Positions 21,733-32,999 of a stretch of 64,000 nt of DNA are shown here, one piece after another. Below the pieces are notes generated by a model. The model made no database searches. It was not told where the DNA came from and saw only the letters and a list, made by a program, of their open reading frames with translations. Position 1 is the first letter of the stretch. Every line of letters begins with the position of its first letter. The stretch comes from Dromiciops gliroides (lineage: Eukaryota; Chordata; Mammalia; Microbiotheria; Microbiotheriidae), in assembly GCF_019393635.1 (NCBI RefSeq), contig NC_057864.1:88426382-88490381 (forward strand). Reading direction: 5' to 3'. Made by a program: the position numbers and the translations under genes.

Positions 21733-21918
21733 CAGGGGTTCTTAAACTGGGGTCTCGACCTATTTATTTTTAATTTTTGATAACAGATTTCAATATAATT
21801 ATTTTTCTTTGTAATCCCATGTGTTTTACTTTGTGCATTTAAAAACCTTGTTCTGAGAAAGAATCCATAAGCTTCCCCCACAAAGAGGTCAAGACACAAA
21901 AGAGGGTAAGAACCCTTC
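21733..21918. mobile_element. MITE family 2 copy (hAT-like)
   Basis: Best preserved copy, with inverted ends caggggttcttaaactgggg and gggtaagaacccttcc. The body includes 'tgtaatcccatgtgttttac'. No transposase. No clean 8-bp target duplication seen. Confidence 0.6.
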
Positions 21919-21929
21919 CTTGTCTGACA

Positions 21930-22045
21930 GAGTTGCCTTAATGGGAAAGGGACTCAGGGTCACACAACTGGTAAATGCCAGAGGCAGGACTTTCACTTCC
22001 TGGTTCTGAGATTAGTTCTCAAGGCACTATACCATGGCTACCTTT
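21930..22045 (+). repeat. MIR-like SINE remnant
   Basis: 'cagggtcacacaactggtaa atgccagaggcaggac' is the MIR core. Confidence 0.65.
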
Positions 22046-22049
22046 TGCC

Positions 22050-24533
22050 TTGCCCATACTTCTTGTATAATAATTATCTGTTGAATTCAATTTAATTCAA
22101 TACCCTCATTGCAACTTTTTGCAAAGGAATTCATAAATGTGCATCTAGAGAAATAATATTGTTATTCCAGATTAATCTGATCTAATTAAGGAAAAGGCAG
22201 GTGAGGTGTATGACTATTGAAAACATATAAACTGTCAAGCCAGTCTTGTTTGTTTTAATTGACAATATTAAAGAAAAGAAACCTCTCCAATATAATATTT
22301 ATAACCTGACTTTGGCAGAGGGGGCCTCCTGAAGAAAAAAAAAAATCAAAGTCTGGTCTAACTCAGACATCTAACTCAAGAATCCTACTTGTCCATTTGA
22401 TTAGAATAAATTACACTAACACCACTTTAGAATAAAACTAGCTCCAATTAACAGTGAATTTTATCCATTATAATACCATTCTAGAAACTTAATCTTGTAC
22501 CCAGCAAGAAATGCTACTATTAAATAGTTATTGCCTTAAGAAATAAGCACATAGGATTTACATAATCTTGCTTGATTAGGGGAAAAAGTGTGGAAAATGA
22601 AAGCTGTTTCCATAGTTAATTTTTAACAAAACAGAAAAGGATCTACCACTGCATGTAGAAATGAAAAGGAAAAAAAATCTGTTTTAAAAACATTTACAGG
22701 TCTTCATTCCCTTCACAGTTTGTAAAGAAGTGTTTTTTTCTACTTTCATCCCAGATATGATCAGGAGCAATAGCAGAGGAAAATAAGTTGCTCTAACATA
22801 GAATACAAAAAAGATCCATTGCCTGTGATTTCTTCCGAGAACTGATAAAAGAGTCAATTTTTCAGGTAGTATTTTCCACTGTTCTCTAGTGCCACACACA
22901 GGACAAAGTGGAATAGAATTAAATTAGCAACCACATGCTTCCACAAATAAATATTCCTTAATGTTCTAGTTTCCCAGAACATTTAGGATATAGATTAATT
23001 ACCATAACTCAGTAATTTTTACTAATTTACCTTCCCTCCCCCCCCACAAAGTGTATTTCACTCAGCAAAATAAATGGCAAAAGTCTCTTAATCATATTAA
23101 GATTTTTCAAGATTACTTAATAAATGCAAGCATAGTGGTATTCCATCGCCCTCAGATTGTTAATGTCTAGTAATGCACAAAGCATGAAGACATGTTCTCC
23201 AAAGGTGTTCACAACCATCATAGAGACATTCCAAATAGAAAATGGATTCTCTATAGAAGAATCCTAGGGTCCTCTGCATGCCCCTGTTTAAGGGTGATAC
23301 TGCACTGATAGTATTGAGGCCCAGGACATAATAGGTACTCCTCACTGAGAGATTCACCCAGAAAAGAAATGGATGAAAAATGGGTATCATCCAGATATAT
23401 CGGGCAGTTGTTGGGTGATTCAATTGAGTTCATATAGCAGTAGTATAACTATCCTAGGATAAGCACTGTGAAATGATTATGAAGTAGGCTAAAAACCAAG
23501 CAGGAGTGGGGAAATGCAAGCTGGATTGCATCTGAAAAACTAGCCAGAGTTTTTAGCTTTACCAAGCTGTCCCCTGATTCAAAAACACATCTTTTTAACA
23601 TTAGTATTCTCCCAGACATAGTATATGGTTGCAGTTCCCAAAACATCACAGTATCCAAAGGATCCAAGTTTCAGGTGACTCAAAGGACAACAGAAAGACA
23701 AAGGTGGACACTCCCACACGGAACCTAGCTACATACCTCATGAGTCAGGATTTAGCTGGCTGCCTGCTCCCACTTATTCTCTGACACCCACCATTCAGAG
23801 TTCTCGGTCATCACTCCACACCCAGCTGAAGCTCTCTGAAGATTCTATGTTGCCCTTGAAAACTCCTGTAGTTTCTGAAGCTCAGCTGGCTCACATCCTC
23901 CTTGTAACTAGGCTAGCAATTTGTTCATTCAGCCCATCTAGGGATCTGCTCCTGCTCTGCTCCTTTACTCAAGGAATGATCATTATCTCCTCTACATGGC
24001 TGGGCATCTACTTCCTTCTTCCCTGATCCTCAACATTGATTATAACCCTTGCATCATTAGAACAGCATCTATCTGATAGGATTTCTATCAGCTCCATGGG
24101 TCTGGGGTTTCATGATATATATGTTGTTCCTAATTGTTCAAGTTTGTGTTTGCTGTACATGAAGAGTAGGCTTGCCCTCATCCAACCCTTGGTGCACTGA
24201 ACAACTTTTGTCAGGCATCATTGTAATACATGGTATCTTAGGAAGATGTCACTGTGGGGAAATTTTGATATAAAGAGATAATAGCCGACATTTATACATA
24301 ACCCTGGGCCCAGGGCTCACCAAGACTCCAAGCTCCCACAAACTGGGCCTGATCCTAGAAGCTGACCAAGAGGGTAATTTTGTATTTAGTTTATGTCTAG
24401 ATTTCCCTAAATGCAGATAACAGAATCACAGATTCAAATACAGTCACTCAACATTGTAATATAAATGAGTAATGCCATCTTTATCTCACCCCACAGAAAA
24501 TGTAGTAAATGCAAAGGACTCACCATAGAATAT
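22050..24533. other. unassigned intergenic region
   Basis: About 2.5 kb without a nameable repeat or a convincing coding frame. The 23700-24330 part is less AT-rich and could be an old LTR or unlisted repeat, but I see no terminal signature. Confidence 0.35.
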
Positions 24534-24546
24534 AAACAGATGCAGG

Positions 24547-24703
24547 GGGCAACTAGGTGGCGCAGTGGATAAAGCACCAGCCCTGGATTCAGGAGGTCCT
24601 GAGTTCAAACCTGACCTCAGACACTTGACACTTACTAGCTATGTGACCCTGGGCAACTCACTTGCCTCATTGCCCCACAAAAAAAAAAAAAAAACACCCA
24701 AAA
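24547..24703 (+). repeat. WSINE1-type SINE
   Basis: Full copy with long A tail. Exact 13-bp target duplication aaacagatgcagg at 24534-24546 and 24704-24716. First WSINE1 copy downstream of RGS2. Confidence 0.95.
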
Positions 24704-24734
24704 AAACAGATGCAGGAACATAAAAAGAGGCAGA

Positions 24735-24960
24735 GGCAGAGTCAATAAACATTTATTAAGTTCCTATTATGTTTCAGGAATTATGTTAAGGACTGGGAAT
24801 ACCAAAAAAGGTACAATTCCTACCTTCAAGAAGCTCACAAATTTAATGGGGGAAGCAACATATTAAAAGAAGCCAAAAAATGAAGGAGAGTGGGAGTGGG
24901 GAATGGAGAATGGAGTGCTATAGCCAAGGTGGGAAATTATGTGAGGAGTCGTGAATTGTA
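24735..24960 (-). repeat. L2 LINE 3' end, antisense
   Basis: 'caataaacatttattaagtt cctattatgtttcag' and 'aagaagctcacaaatttaat'. Confidence 0.7.
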
Positions 24961-25536
24961 GAGCCAAATTCCTCTTTCAGAATGATGAGTTCTGGAGATT
25001 AGGAAATCCAAGAGATCAGCCGGGTAGGAAATGATGAAGTAGATTCCCTTGGTACCCTCCTTAAATAGTGGAGGATCTGGGAGGAGCTCTCCAATATTCA
25101 ACTTTCACCATATCCAATCAGGAAAAGAGGTCTTGGGGGAGGAGGGGAGGGATACTAAGATGTGGATTTCAGAGTTGATTTTATCTTATAAACCTTGGCT
25201 TTCCAAATTGTTTTTTCCACCTTCCTGGTTCTCTTCAAGAACAAAGGACAATCAACAACTAAATATTGAGTTTCTAGAGATCTGAAATCCAAGAAGTCAG
25301 CTGGGCAGAAATTCAAATAGCCCACCAGCAGCTTCCCTTAGAAGGGAACTGAATTTGAGGTTGCCATCAAGTCAATTTTTTGACATTTTGATGAATCCTA
25401 ACCCTCCTACAGGATCCTACAAAATCTCTTCCAGATTCATATTGTCATTATATAGTTTGGAATCCCCTAGAAAGAAAAACATTCTTTAGGACTGCTGAAT
25501 AAGTAATCTCTTTCCAAATGAACCTCCTCTATAGGA

Positions 25537-25757
25537 CAGTGGTATCAAACTAAAATAGAAGCAGAGGCTACTAACTTGTACACGAGGATGCCTGTGGATT
25601 GCATATTAACCTAGAAAACCACACATTTACATATTTCTTATTATTAATACATAATCACATCAAAATCATGTATGAACTATATTTAAATCTGGTTCAGCCT
25701 CACTAGGGAGTGTTGTGGGTCATATAAGGTCTCCACACTGTATGTTTGACACTTCTG
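25537..25757. mobile_element. MITE family 1 copy (hAT-like)
   Basis: Inverted ends cagtggtatcaaac and gtttgacacttctg. Flanks ctatagga and ctgtagta match at 6 of 8 positions, fitting a decayed 8-bp hAT target duplication. Related copies at 48062, 52482 and 56530. Confidence 0.65.
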
Positions 25758-25759
25758 CT

Positions 25760-26560
25760 GTAGTACATTGCTCAAGAAGTATGTGGGCAATCCAATTAAT
25801 TCTGCAAAAAGCATGTTACCAACAGGAAATGCCCTTCTCTCTCTAGAAGGTCTAATCCCCAAACTCTCAAAGATAGAATTTAGCGTTACCTATAAGGTAA
25901 CCCTCAAATTATGTGCTGCCAAGGAAATCTTTCCTCTATGACTAGAAGGCTACTTGCCAGGATTCTAGTGAATTAAAAAAAAAAAAAACTTCCTCCACAA
26001 AGGAATTTGAGGCTCATGAATATTATATATGAACTACTTTCTTGGGCCAAATGGGCATATACATACCTATCTCTGCCTCATCTTCTACCAGAAATATATC
26101 AGTGTCTCAGTTACTGTAATCTCTTGGGCTGGGAAAGTCCACTTTCAGAATGTCTTCTCTCTGACAGCACATGCAACCACCAAATTCCTCTGTTCCATGG
26201 AAGCCATTTTCAGGTCCTAGGGGGAAGTAATTATGGACATGCACTAGTCTATCTTCTCAGTAGGGAAAAGGTAAGAAGTAGAAGTCTAAAAAAAGTGAGT
26301 TTGGCTGGAAGCTTTCTTGGAGAAGTGTAGCTACTCAAATAAGAGTCTGTCCTCCTAAGACCCAGTCAACCAGTCATCTTAGAGGCAACCATAGTCTCCA
26401 GGAAGCAATGGGGAGTTCTTTGTCCTCTCAGCAAAGTGTCAGTGGATGTGGGCACACTCCTTAGGGGAGGTACCCCTCACATTCCATCGAGCGCAAGTTT
26501 GTGCCCGGTAATCTCATGAAGTTGATTAGGGAATTCACCAGATTGATCTCCTCTGATGTT
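25760..26560. other. unassigned intergenic sequence
   Basis: No gene or repeat recognised. Overlapping frames at 26007-26330 lack any known domain. Confidence 0.35.
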
Positions 26561-26564
26561 CTCC

Positions 26565-26885
26565 TCCCATATTTATAGTACTTTGCTAACATGATCTCAT
26601 TTGAGTCTCACAGCAACCCTGTGAGGTAAGTACAACAGACACAACCATGCATAGCATATGCATCTGACTTGCCAAGACACTCTGGGGGAGCAATGGGAAT
26701 GCTCCCTCAGGGTGTGCCAACACACCAGACCCACACTGTCCTATGACTGCAGGTATTATCCTCATTTTGTCCACAGTAAGCTTAGACAGCCTAAGTGGTG
26801 ACCACTAGTGTCAGCTTTGGTAATTAAACTCAGGTCTCCCCTGACTACAAGTCCAGCATTCTTTCCATTGGCACTGTACTCCCTC
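26565..26885 (+). repeat. Marsupial MIR with ~120-bp insertion
   Basis: 'tttatagtactttgctaaca' and 'cagcaaccctgtgaggtaag' on the left and 'ggtattatcctcattttgtc' on the right are one MIR split at about 26628-26752. The inserted part contains a hairpin (see findings). Confidence 0.65.
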
Positions 26886-27214
26886 TCAGATGGAGAATAG
26901 CATAAGAGTGATAGAATGAGGGCAGGGAAACCAGATCTCTCTCAACCTAGGGCTTTTGTTCCCAAGAAACACAAAATAAATAACATCATGATACTGTTTG
27001 ATGTGCAAGTCATTGAATAAGATGCTCCTTGCCTTTTAGGAATTTCCAATATCATCCAGGTGTGGGAAAGATTTCTCAGCAGGATGAATAGTGTAAACAA
27101 CAGCAGGGAGGCAGGGAAACATATGGTATATTTAGGAATAATGAATAGTACAGCTTGGTTTTAGATTAAGGTATGTGAGGAGGAATAATAGGGGATAAAG
27201 TTTCAGAGGTAAAT

Positions 27215-27277
27215 TGGGCTCAGATCATAGAATCCATATTTCCTTTCCTTAGCTGTAAAATGAAGAAGTTGGATTAA
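27215..27277 (+). repeat. MIR-like SINE tail
   Basis: 'ttagctgtaaaatgaagaag ttggattaaatcag', abutting the MITE that follows. Confidence 0.5.
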
Positions 27278-27468
27278 ATCAGGAATTTTTATGTGGGGTC
27301 CATGAACTTGTTTTCTAATATTCTCAAAACCATATTTCAATGTAATTGGCTCCCTTTGCAATTCTATATATTTATTTTATATATTTTAAAACATTTCTCT
27401 GAAATGGGTCCAAAGGTTTCACCAGACTGCCAAAGGGGCCCATGACATAAATTAGAATAAGAGCCCCT
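27278..27468. mobile_element. MITE family 2 copy (hAT-like)
   Basis: 'ggggtccatgaacttgtttt', 'tttcaatgtaattggctccc' and 'caccagactgccaaaggggc' match the 21733 copy. Inserted into a MIR tail. Confidence 0.6.
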
Positions 27469-27719
27469 TGAGTAAATGCTCTCTCTGGTCTCTTCCAGCT
27501 CTAGAATGCTATGCTATGCTGACACTATTTGGTAGACAAAGAAATAGATTATATTAAGCTATGTACATCTTACTTCTACAAGGTTGCAGTCTCCTTCAAG
27601 GGAAGAAAACTTCCTCTACTTCAAATCCTTTTTTACTTAGTAGGCATTTAGGATTTGTTCAGTTGATGAGTATCCTTTGTGTCTTTTGTTTATTGCTAAT
27701 AAAGAACCTTTAGAAAAAT

Positions 27720-28130
27720 TTCTCTGGTAAAAGTATACAGAATGGTTTGGAAGGGAAAGAAATTGGAAGACTAGTTAGGGAGTGTTTGAAATAGTCTAGG
27801 CAAAAAGTGAAGAAGAACTGAATAAAGGTGGCTGAAATGGGGGCATAAAGGAAGGGATGGATAACAATCACTAGAAAAAAAAGCTGACTGGTTGGATCAA
27901 GAAAAGAGGAATCAAATATGACATAAGATTCATAGCATGGGTCACTGAGACAATGGTAAAGATATTTACCAAAATAGGGAAATTAGGAGGTTTGGAAAGA
28001 AAAACAAGGAATCGATTTTAGACAAAGTTGAATTTAAAGTTCTGTCATGACATCTTAGTGAACTTATCCAGCAGGTGGCTGGAAGAGCAAATTCATAAGG
28101 GAGTTCAGGTCCAAAGATTTGGCTTTCATA
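27720..28130 (-). repeat. L2 LINE internal 3' region, antisense
   Basis: 'gtttgaaatagtctaggcaa', 'gacaaagttgaatttaaagt' and 'cagcaggtggctggaagagc' follow the antisense L2 order. Confidence 0.55.
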
Positions 28131-28139
28131 ATAACTAAC

Positions 28140-28260
28140 TTTAACTAATATTGACTAATTAACATTACCCTTGCATTTTAAAGTTGGCAAATCATCTTAC
28201 ATATATTATCTCATTAAAACCTCACAACAATCTTGTGAGGTTATCACTTGAATACTCAAA
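28140..28260 (+). repeat. MIR-like SINE remnant
   Basis: 'cttgcattttaaagttggca' and 'acaacaatcttgtgaggtta'. Confidence 0.45.
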
Positions 28261-28533
28261 TAGCTTTGTACATTCATCTATGTAGATATTCCCTCTGATG
28301 GCAGATCACAACTCTTCCAGATTTGACCATCCTGCAAGACTCATCCATTTTTTCAAAGAGTTCTCCACAAAAGGTCTATCCGATGTGCTGGGAGCTTTCC
28401 TTAATTCCTCCCAAGATCACCAAGCTACCAGTGGAGTACTTAGGCCACCCATCTCTTGGGTGTCATTCTTATTATGTGACCATCCCATCTTCTTTCTCTT
28501 CATACATTTTTCTTACTACAATTATATATCTTC

Positions 28534-28684
28534 GGGGGCAGCTAGGGGGCTCAGTGGATAAAGCACCGGCCTTGGATTCAGGAGGACATGAGTTCAAATC
28601 CGGCCTCAGACACTTGACACTTGATAGCTGTGTGACCCTTGGAAAGTCACTTAACCCTCATTGCCCAGCAAAAAACAAAACAAA
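28534..28684 (+). repeat. WSINE1-type SINE
   Basis: Complete copy with exact 16-bp target duplication acaattatatatcttc at 28518-28533 and 28685-28700. Confidence 0.96.
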
Positions 28685-28789
28685 ACAATTATATATCTTC
28701 ATTCTGTATCTAAAGGAATTGAGGCTCAGAGACATTAGTTTTTTCTCACTTGAAGTCCAGCACTCTATCTGCTATATCACAAAGGAGAG

Positions 28790-29200
28790 AGTCAAGGTCA
28801 TAGGAGTGAATAAAATTACCAGGTGAGAAAGTATAAAGACAGAAAAGAAGACTGCAAACAATTTTGGGAACTTGCCACTTTTACACAAAATAGAAAAAAA
28901 TCATTTAGAGAATATGAAAGCTAAAGAAATATGTATTCAGGGTCATAGAAACCAAGAAAGGAGAAAATTTCAAGAAAGAAGCAACAATGATCAATGACAC
29001 AAAATGCCACAGATATTTCAGGAAAGATGAAGGCTTAAAAAGGCAATTAGGAGATCATTGATGATTTTAGTAAAAAAGCTATTTTAGAGAGATTGTTGAT
29101 GTGGACAGCAGGTACCAAAGGATAGAATTGAGGAAGTAACTACAAATTGCTCTTTCAGACAGTAAAAAGAGAGATGTGGGACTAGAGTTCAAGAAAATCA
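28790..29200 (-). repeat. L2-like LINE fragment, antisense (tentative)
   Basis: 'gaataaaattaccaggtgag' and 'gatgttgatgtggacagcag'-like blocks resemble antisense L2 at low identity. Confidence 0.35.
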
Positions 29201-29204
29201 TAGG

Positions 29205-30335
29205 GTTCGAGGAAGTTTTTGTGGGGAAGATGATAGATTTGACTGTGTATATATACATATATGTGTGTGTTACCCATGTAGATTCTGAGGATGCTTATCT
29301 GGACTCCCAATCCCACTGGTAAGTTAGGTCCTCAGAGAACAGCTAGTTCTACCTCCTCCACAGGGTTCTATCAGGTGGATACTTCTGAAGGGCTGGAGAA
29401 TGTCTTTGCAATGCTATTGGTTTGTACTCTAGTTCTGGTGTGTTCTTTCCAAAATCAATTACCTATGATTAGTATCCCAATATAAAGGAGACCATATGAT
29501 TTCTTATAACCAATTAATATGTTACTTTAATAAAGATATTAATGGAAAAGATATAATAAGAATCAAAGTTCATTCTTTCCTCCTCCCTCCCCAACTGGAA
29601 TATAATTTCCCCTCAACATTTCAGGAACTTGGATTAAAACAAAAAGAGGTAGCTACAAAACTTTTCCCTGCAACACAATGAGTTCACTTCCAGGTATAGG
29701 CTAACCAATGGACAACTCACTTTCTTGCTTGTAGGATATGGTATTTTGGTTGCGAAGTTAATCTATTACTGGGCTAGATGAAGCAGAATGCTCCTCAGAG
29801 CAAACTACTTCCTGGTCTCAGTCAATGGACCTCTAGTGACTCTTCCTACCTTTTGAGTCCTTACAAGGCCCTACACTAAATAAAAGTAGATACAAACAGG
29901 AAGAAGGCCAGTACCAGATGCAGACTTCCTGGGAAAGCCATATAATCATGGGCCACCCTGGTGGGATGAAGAGTACTCCTATACACCAGCCTTCTAGAGC
30001 AGAGAATCATCTTCCCATCTTAAGGACATCGAGAAGGAAAGAGGGAGATTTGGCATGTTAATGTCTTGTGTATGTATACTCAGTTCCATCTAAGAAGCTA
30101 TTTAAAAGGATTTCTGTCATCCCATAGTGAATCAATAGAGAGCAGACAGAAAATACCTACACATGCTCTGAAGTGGAGGACAGAGCTCTACATTTTGTTT
30201 TACTGGGACAAAACTTTTGAGACATCCACATGGGTAGCCACCAAGCAGAGCAGAGCAGACTTGATTACTCCTCCATTCTATTTGCAACCTGAGTGGAAGG
30301 AGTCAATGGAGAAGAATGGGTAAGAAATTAAAGAG
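29205..30335. other. unassigned intergenic sequence
   Basis: No repeat family or coding evidence recognised. Short (TG)n at 29240-29270. Confidence 0.35.
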
Positions 30336-30339
30336 AAAG

Positions 30340-30525
30340 AATAGTTCATGTCACATGAAACTCTTCTGAAGAAAATGGGGACTTTTAGCTTAGAGAAAAG
30401 AAGACTCAGGTCAGACTTGATTGCTGTGTTCAAATATTTGAAGAGCTGTCCTATGGAAGAAGAATTTGACTTGTTTTATTTAGATCTAGAGGAGAGAACT
30501 AAAAGTGACTGAAAAGGAACAGAAG
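30340..30525 (+). repeat. L3/CR1 LINE 3' fragment
   Basis: 'gcttagagaaaagaagactc' and 'gttcaaatatttgaagagct gtc' match the CR1/L3 3' region. It stops abruptly where LTR-like sequence begins. Confidence 0.6.
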
Positions 30526-30970
30526 TGTGAGGAAATGGGGATTGGTCTCCTCTCAATCCAGGCCTGTTTAAGGAAAAAGGTATGCTTCTCCTAATTGCCC
30601 CTCAAACAAAAAAATCACATGATTCAGGGAAAGCCTAGGCTGGTTGCAATTAGATCTGCTCCTGAGCTGTGTCCATATAAGAAAGGAATTGAAGAATTGT
30701 CCTTGTATCAACTCCCCCATTGGCTAAGAAATACTGCATTCTGATTAGCTAGTTTTTATGTGTAGATTGTAACCCTTGAGTAATCAAAATAATGGGAGGA
30801 GCCATTGACATTAGGGACTAGAAGATAAAAGGCCTGTGAGCCTCCATTTGGGGGGGTCACCCACCAGATGGACAAGGCGTGGCCCATTCTCACAAGAATG
30901 ACAATAAATGAGCCTTTGACACATCACCAACCCTGAGTTCCAGAAGTTATTGGAGTGATATTTCTCAAAG
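30526..30970 (+). mobile_element. probable solo LTR
   Basis: LTR-like order on the plus strand: TG start (tgtgaggaaatgg), 'attggctaag' and 'gattagctag' near a TATA-like 'gataaaaggc' at about 30824, then 'aataaa' at 30902 and a plausible CA end (tatttctca). No clean target duplication found, so the borders are approximate. Confidence 0.5.
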
Positions 30971-31035
30971 ATGTCTCTCTGATTAATAACAATAATAATC
31001 ACAGAGAGTATTATATAGCACTTTAAGGTATTCTA

Positions 31036-31178
31036 TTTTAAGTCACTTTGTCTCAGTTTCATCATCTATAAAATAAGCTGAAGGAGGAAGAGGCAAAGCA
31101 TTTCACTATCTTTGCCAAGAAAACCCCAAATGGGGAGACAGAGTCAGACATGACTTAAAAGTGACATATAACTGAACA
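31036..31178 (+). repeat. Mar1-type SINE, 3' part
   Basis: 'tctcagtttcatcatctata aaat', 'ctttgccaagaaaaccccaa atgggg' and 'agagtcagacatgact'. Head missing. Confidence 0.75.
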
Positions 31179-31179
31179 T

Positions 31180-31400
31180 TATATAACACTTTAAGGTATG
31201 CAAAGTGTTTTACAAATATTATTTTATATTTGCAATAACCTAGTAATGGTACATTATCATACCCCTTATACTGATGAGGAAACTAGGCCTCAAGTAACTT
31301 GCCAAGGGTCATACAGCTACTAAGTATCTGAAGTGGGATATGAACTTTGGTCTTCCTGACTCCAGTTATGATGCTCTAGCCACTACATCACCTACCTGCT
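31180..31400 (+). repeat. Marsupial MIR
   Basis: 'tataacactttaaggtatgc', 'gatgaggaaactaggcctca' and 'ggtcttcctgactccagtta'. Confidence 0.75.
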
Positions 31401-32130
31401 TAATAAAGTTAGTGGACTACATGTCAGGGAGCTCTCCATTTCCCAAAGTATCTAGCAGAGTACTGGCTGCATAGTAGATAATTAATAAATATTTGGAGAA
31501 AGACAAACTTCAAATAGGTACCTGATTTAGACATAAAACATGACATCATATACAAATTAGAAGAACAGAAGAGATGGCTTGTCAGTTCCATAGATAGGAG
31601 AAGAGTGCATAAGCAAACCAGAGACAGAGAGAATCATATGAGATAACATGGACAATTTTGGTTACATAAAATTTTAAAGTTTTTACACAAACCAAGTTAA
31701 TGCAGCTAAAATTAGAAGAGAAGTGGGAAATTGGGGGAAGGGTTTACAGCAAGCTTCTCTGATAAAGGTCTCATTTCTAAAATATATAAAGAACTGACTC
31801 AAATTTATAAGAACAGCCTCCTACAAGTGACAAATGGTCAAAGCATGTAAACAGGCAATTTTCAGAGGAAGAAATCCAAGCTATCAAGAGCCAGAAGAAA
31901 AAAAAATGTTCTAAATCACTAATATTTAGAGAAATGTAAATTAAAAAAACTCTGAGATACCACCTCATATCCATTAGCTTAACAAAGTTGACAAAAAAAG
32001 AAAATGACAAATGCTGGAGGAACTATGGGAAAAAGAGATGCGTTAATACACTGTTGATAGAGCTGTGAACTTGCCAATCAATCCTGTAAAATAATTTGGT
32101 ATTGTGTATGCCTCAAAAGCAATCAATCTG

Positions 32131-32275
32131 GACATCTAGGTGGCACAGTGGATAGAGCACCTGCCCTGGAGTAAGGAGGACCTGAGTTCAAACCTGGCCT
32201 CAGACACTTGACACTTACTAACTGTGGGACCCCGGGCAAGTCACTTAACCCCAATTGCCTCACCAAAAAAAAAAA
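32131..32275 (+). repeat. WSINE1-type SINE inside L1
   Basis: Exact 16-bp target duplication aaaagcaatcaatctg at 32115-32130 and 32276-32291, interrupting the L1 ORF2 relic. Confidence 0.96.
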
Positions 32276-32404
32276 AAAAGCAATCAATCTGTGCCTATCC
32301 TTTGACCCACCAATACCTCTATTATGTCTATAGCCCTTATATTAACAAAAACATTTATAGCTGCTCCTTTTGTGATGGCAAAGAATTAGAAACTGAATGG
32401 GTAT

Positions 32405-32496
32405 ACATCAGCTGGGGAATAGCTAAACAAGTTATAGTATATGTATGTGTACATCAGCTGGGGAATAGCTAAACAAGTTATAGTATATGTATGTGG
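32405..32496. repeat. 46-bp tandem duplication within L1
   Basis: Two units beginning acatcagctggggaatagct, identical at 45 of 46 positions. The second unit is a duplication of normal L1 sequence. Confidence 0.95.
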
Positions 32497-32711
32497 TGAA
32501 GGGGAATTTTTTTTTAATTGGCAAGATTAGTATGAACTGATGCAAAGTATAGTGGGAAGAACCAGAACAATTTATGCAGTAACAACGTAAAGATAAGCAA
32601 CTTTGAAAGGCTTAAGAACTGTGATCAACAGAATGGAACCAACCACAGTTCTAGAGGGCTTGTGATAAAACAAGTCCTACCCCAGATAGAGAGGTCATGG
32701 ACTCAGAGGAT

Positions 32712-32830
32712 AGATAGCTAGCTAGCTAGCTAGCTAGATAGATAGATATAGAGATATATGTGTATGTATACACAAATATATCCGTATCCATATACATATA
32801 TGTGCATATGAGATGTATATGTATATATCA
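32712..32830. repeat. (AGCT)n/(ATAG)n and TA/TG-rich tract
   Basis: A self-complementary run of gctagctagctagc followed by atag and tatgtg repeats. Confidence 0.85.
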
Positions 32831-32999
32831 CACGTACACATGGCTAATGTGGAATTTATTTTGTTTGACAATACAGATTTGTAACAGGTTTTGTTTTTCT
32901 TGATTTCTCAATGGGTGGCAGAGGAGAAGGAGGAGAGAATTTGGAATTGAAAACAAAATAAAATTGAAATGAAGTAAAATAGTATAAATAGACAAATAA

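Larger units (their letters stand above)
31500..32975 (+). repeat. L1 LINE, 5'-truncated, with SINE insertion
   Basis: C-terminal ORF2 and 3' UTR of L1: 'tctgataaaggtctcatttc', 'gagataccacctcatatcca' and 'tcagctggggaatagctaaa'. Many stops. Contains a WSINE1 (32131) and a 46-bp tandem duplication (32405-32496). The 3' end is 'gaatttggaattgaaaacaa'. Confidence 0.85.

Noticed and set aside
28298-28561. 87-codon frame beginning MADHNSSRF
   Set aside because: It ends inside a SINE and has no known domain. The upstream part may be an old unlisted repeat.
28323-28826. A recurring peptide (..DKAPALDSG..EFKSGLRHLTLTSCVTLGKSLNPHCP) in frames at many places
   Set aside because: Every instance is the WSINE1 SINE read through in one of its frames. 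The repetition is transposition, not a protein family.
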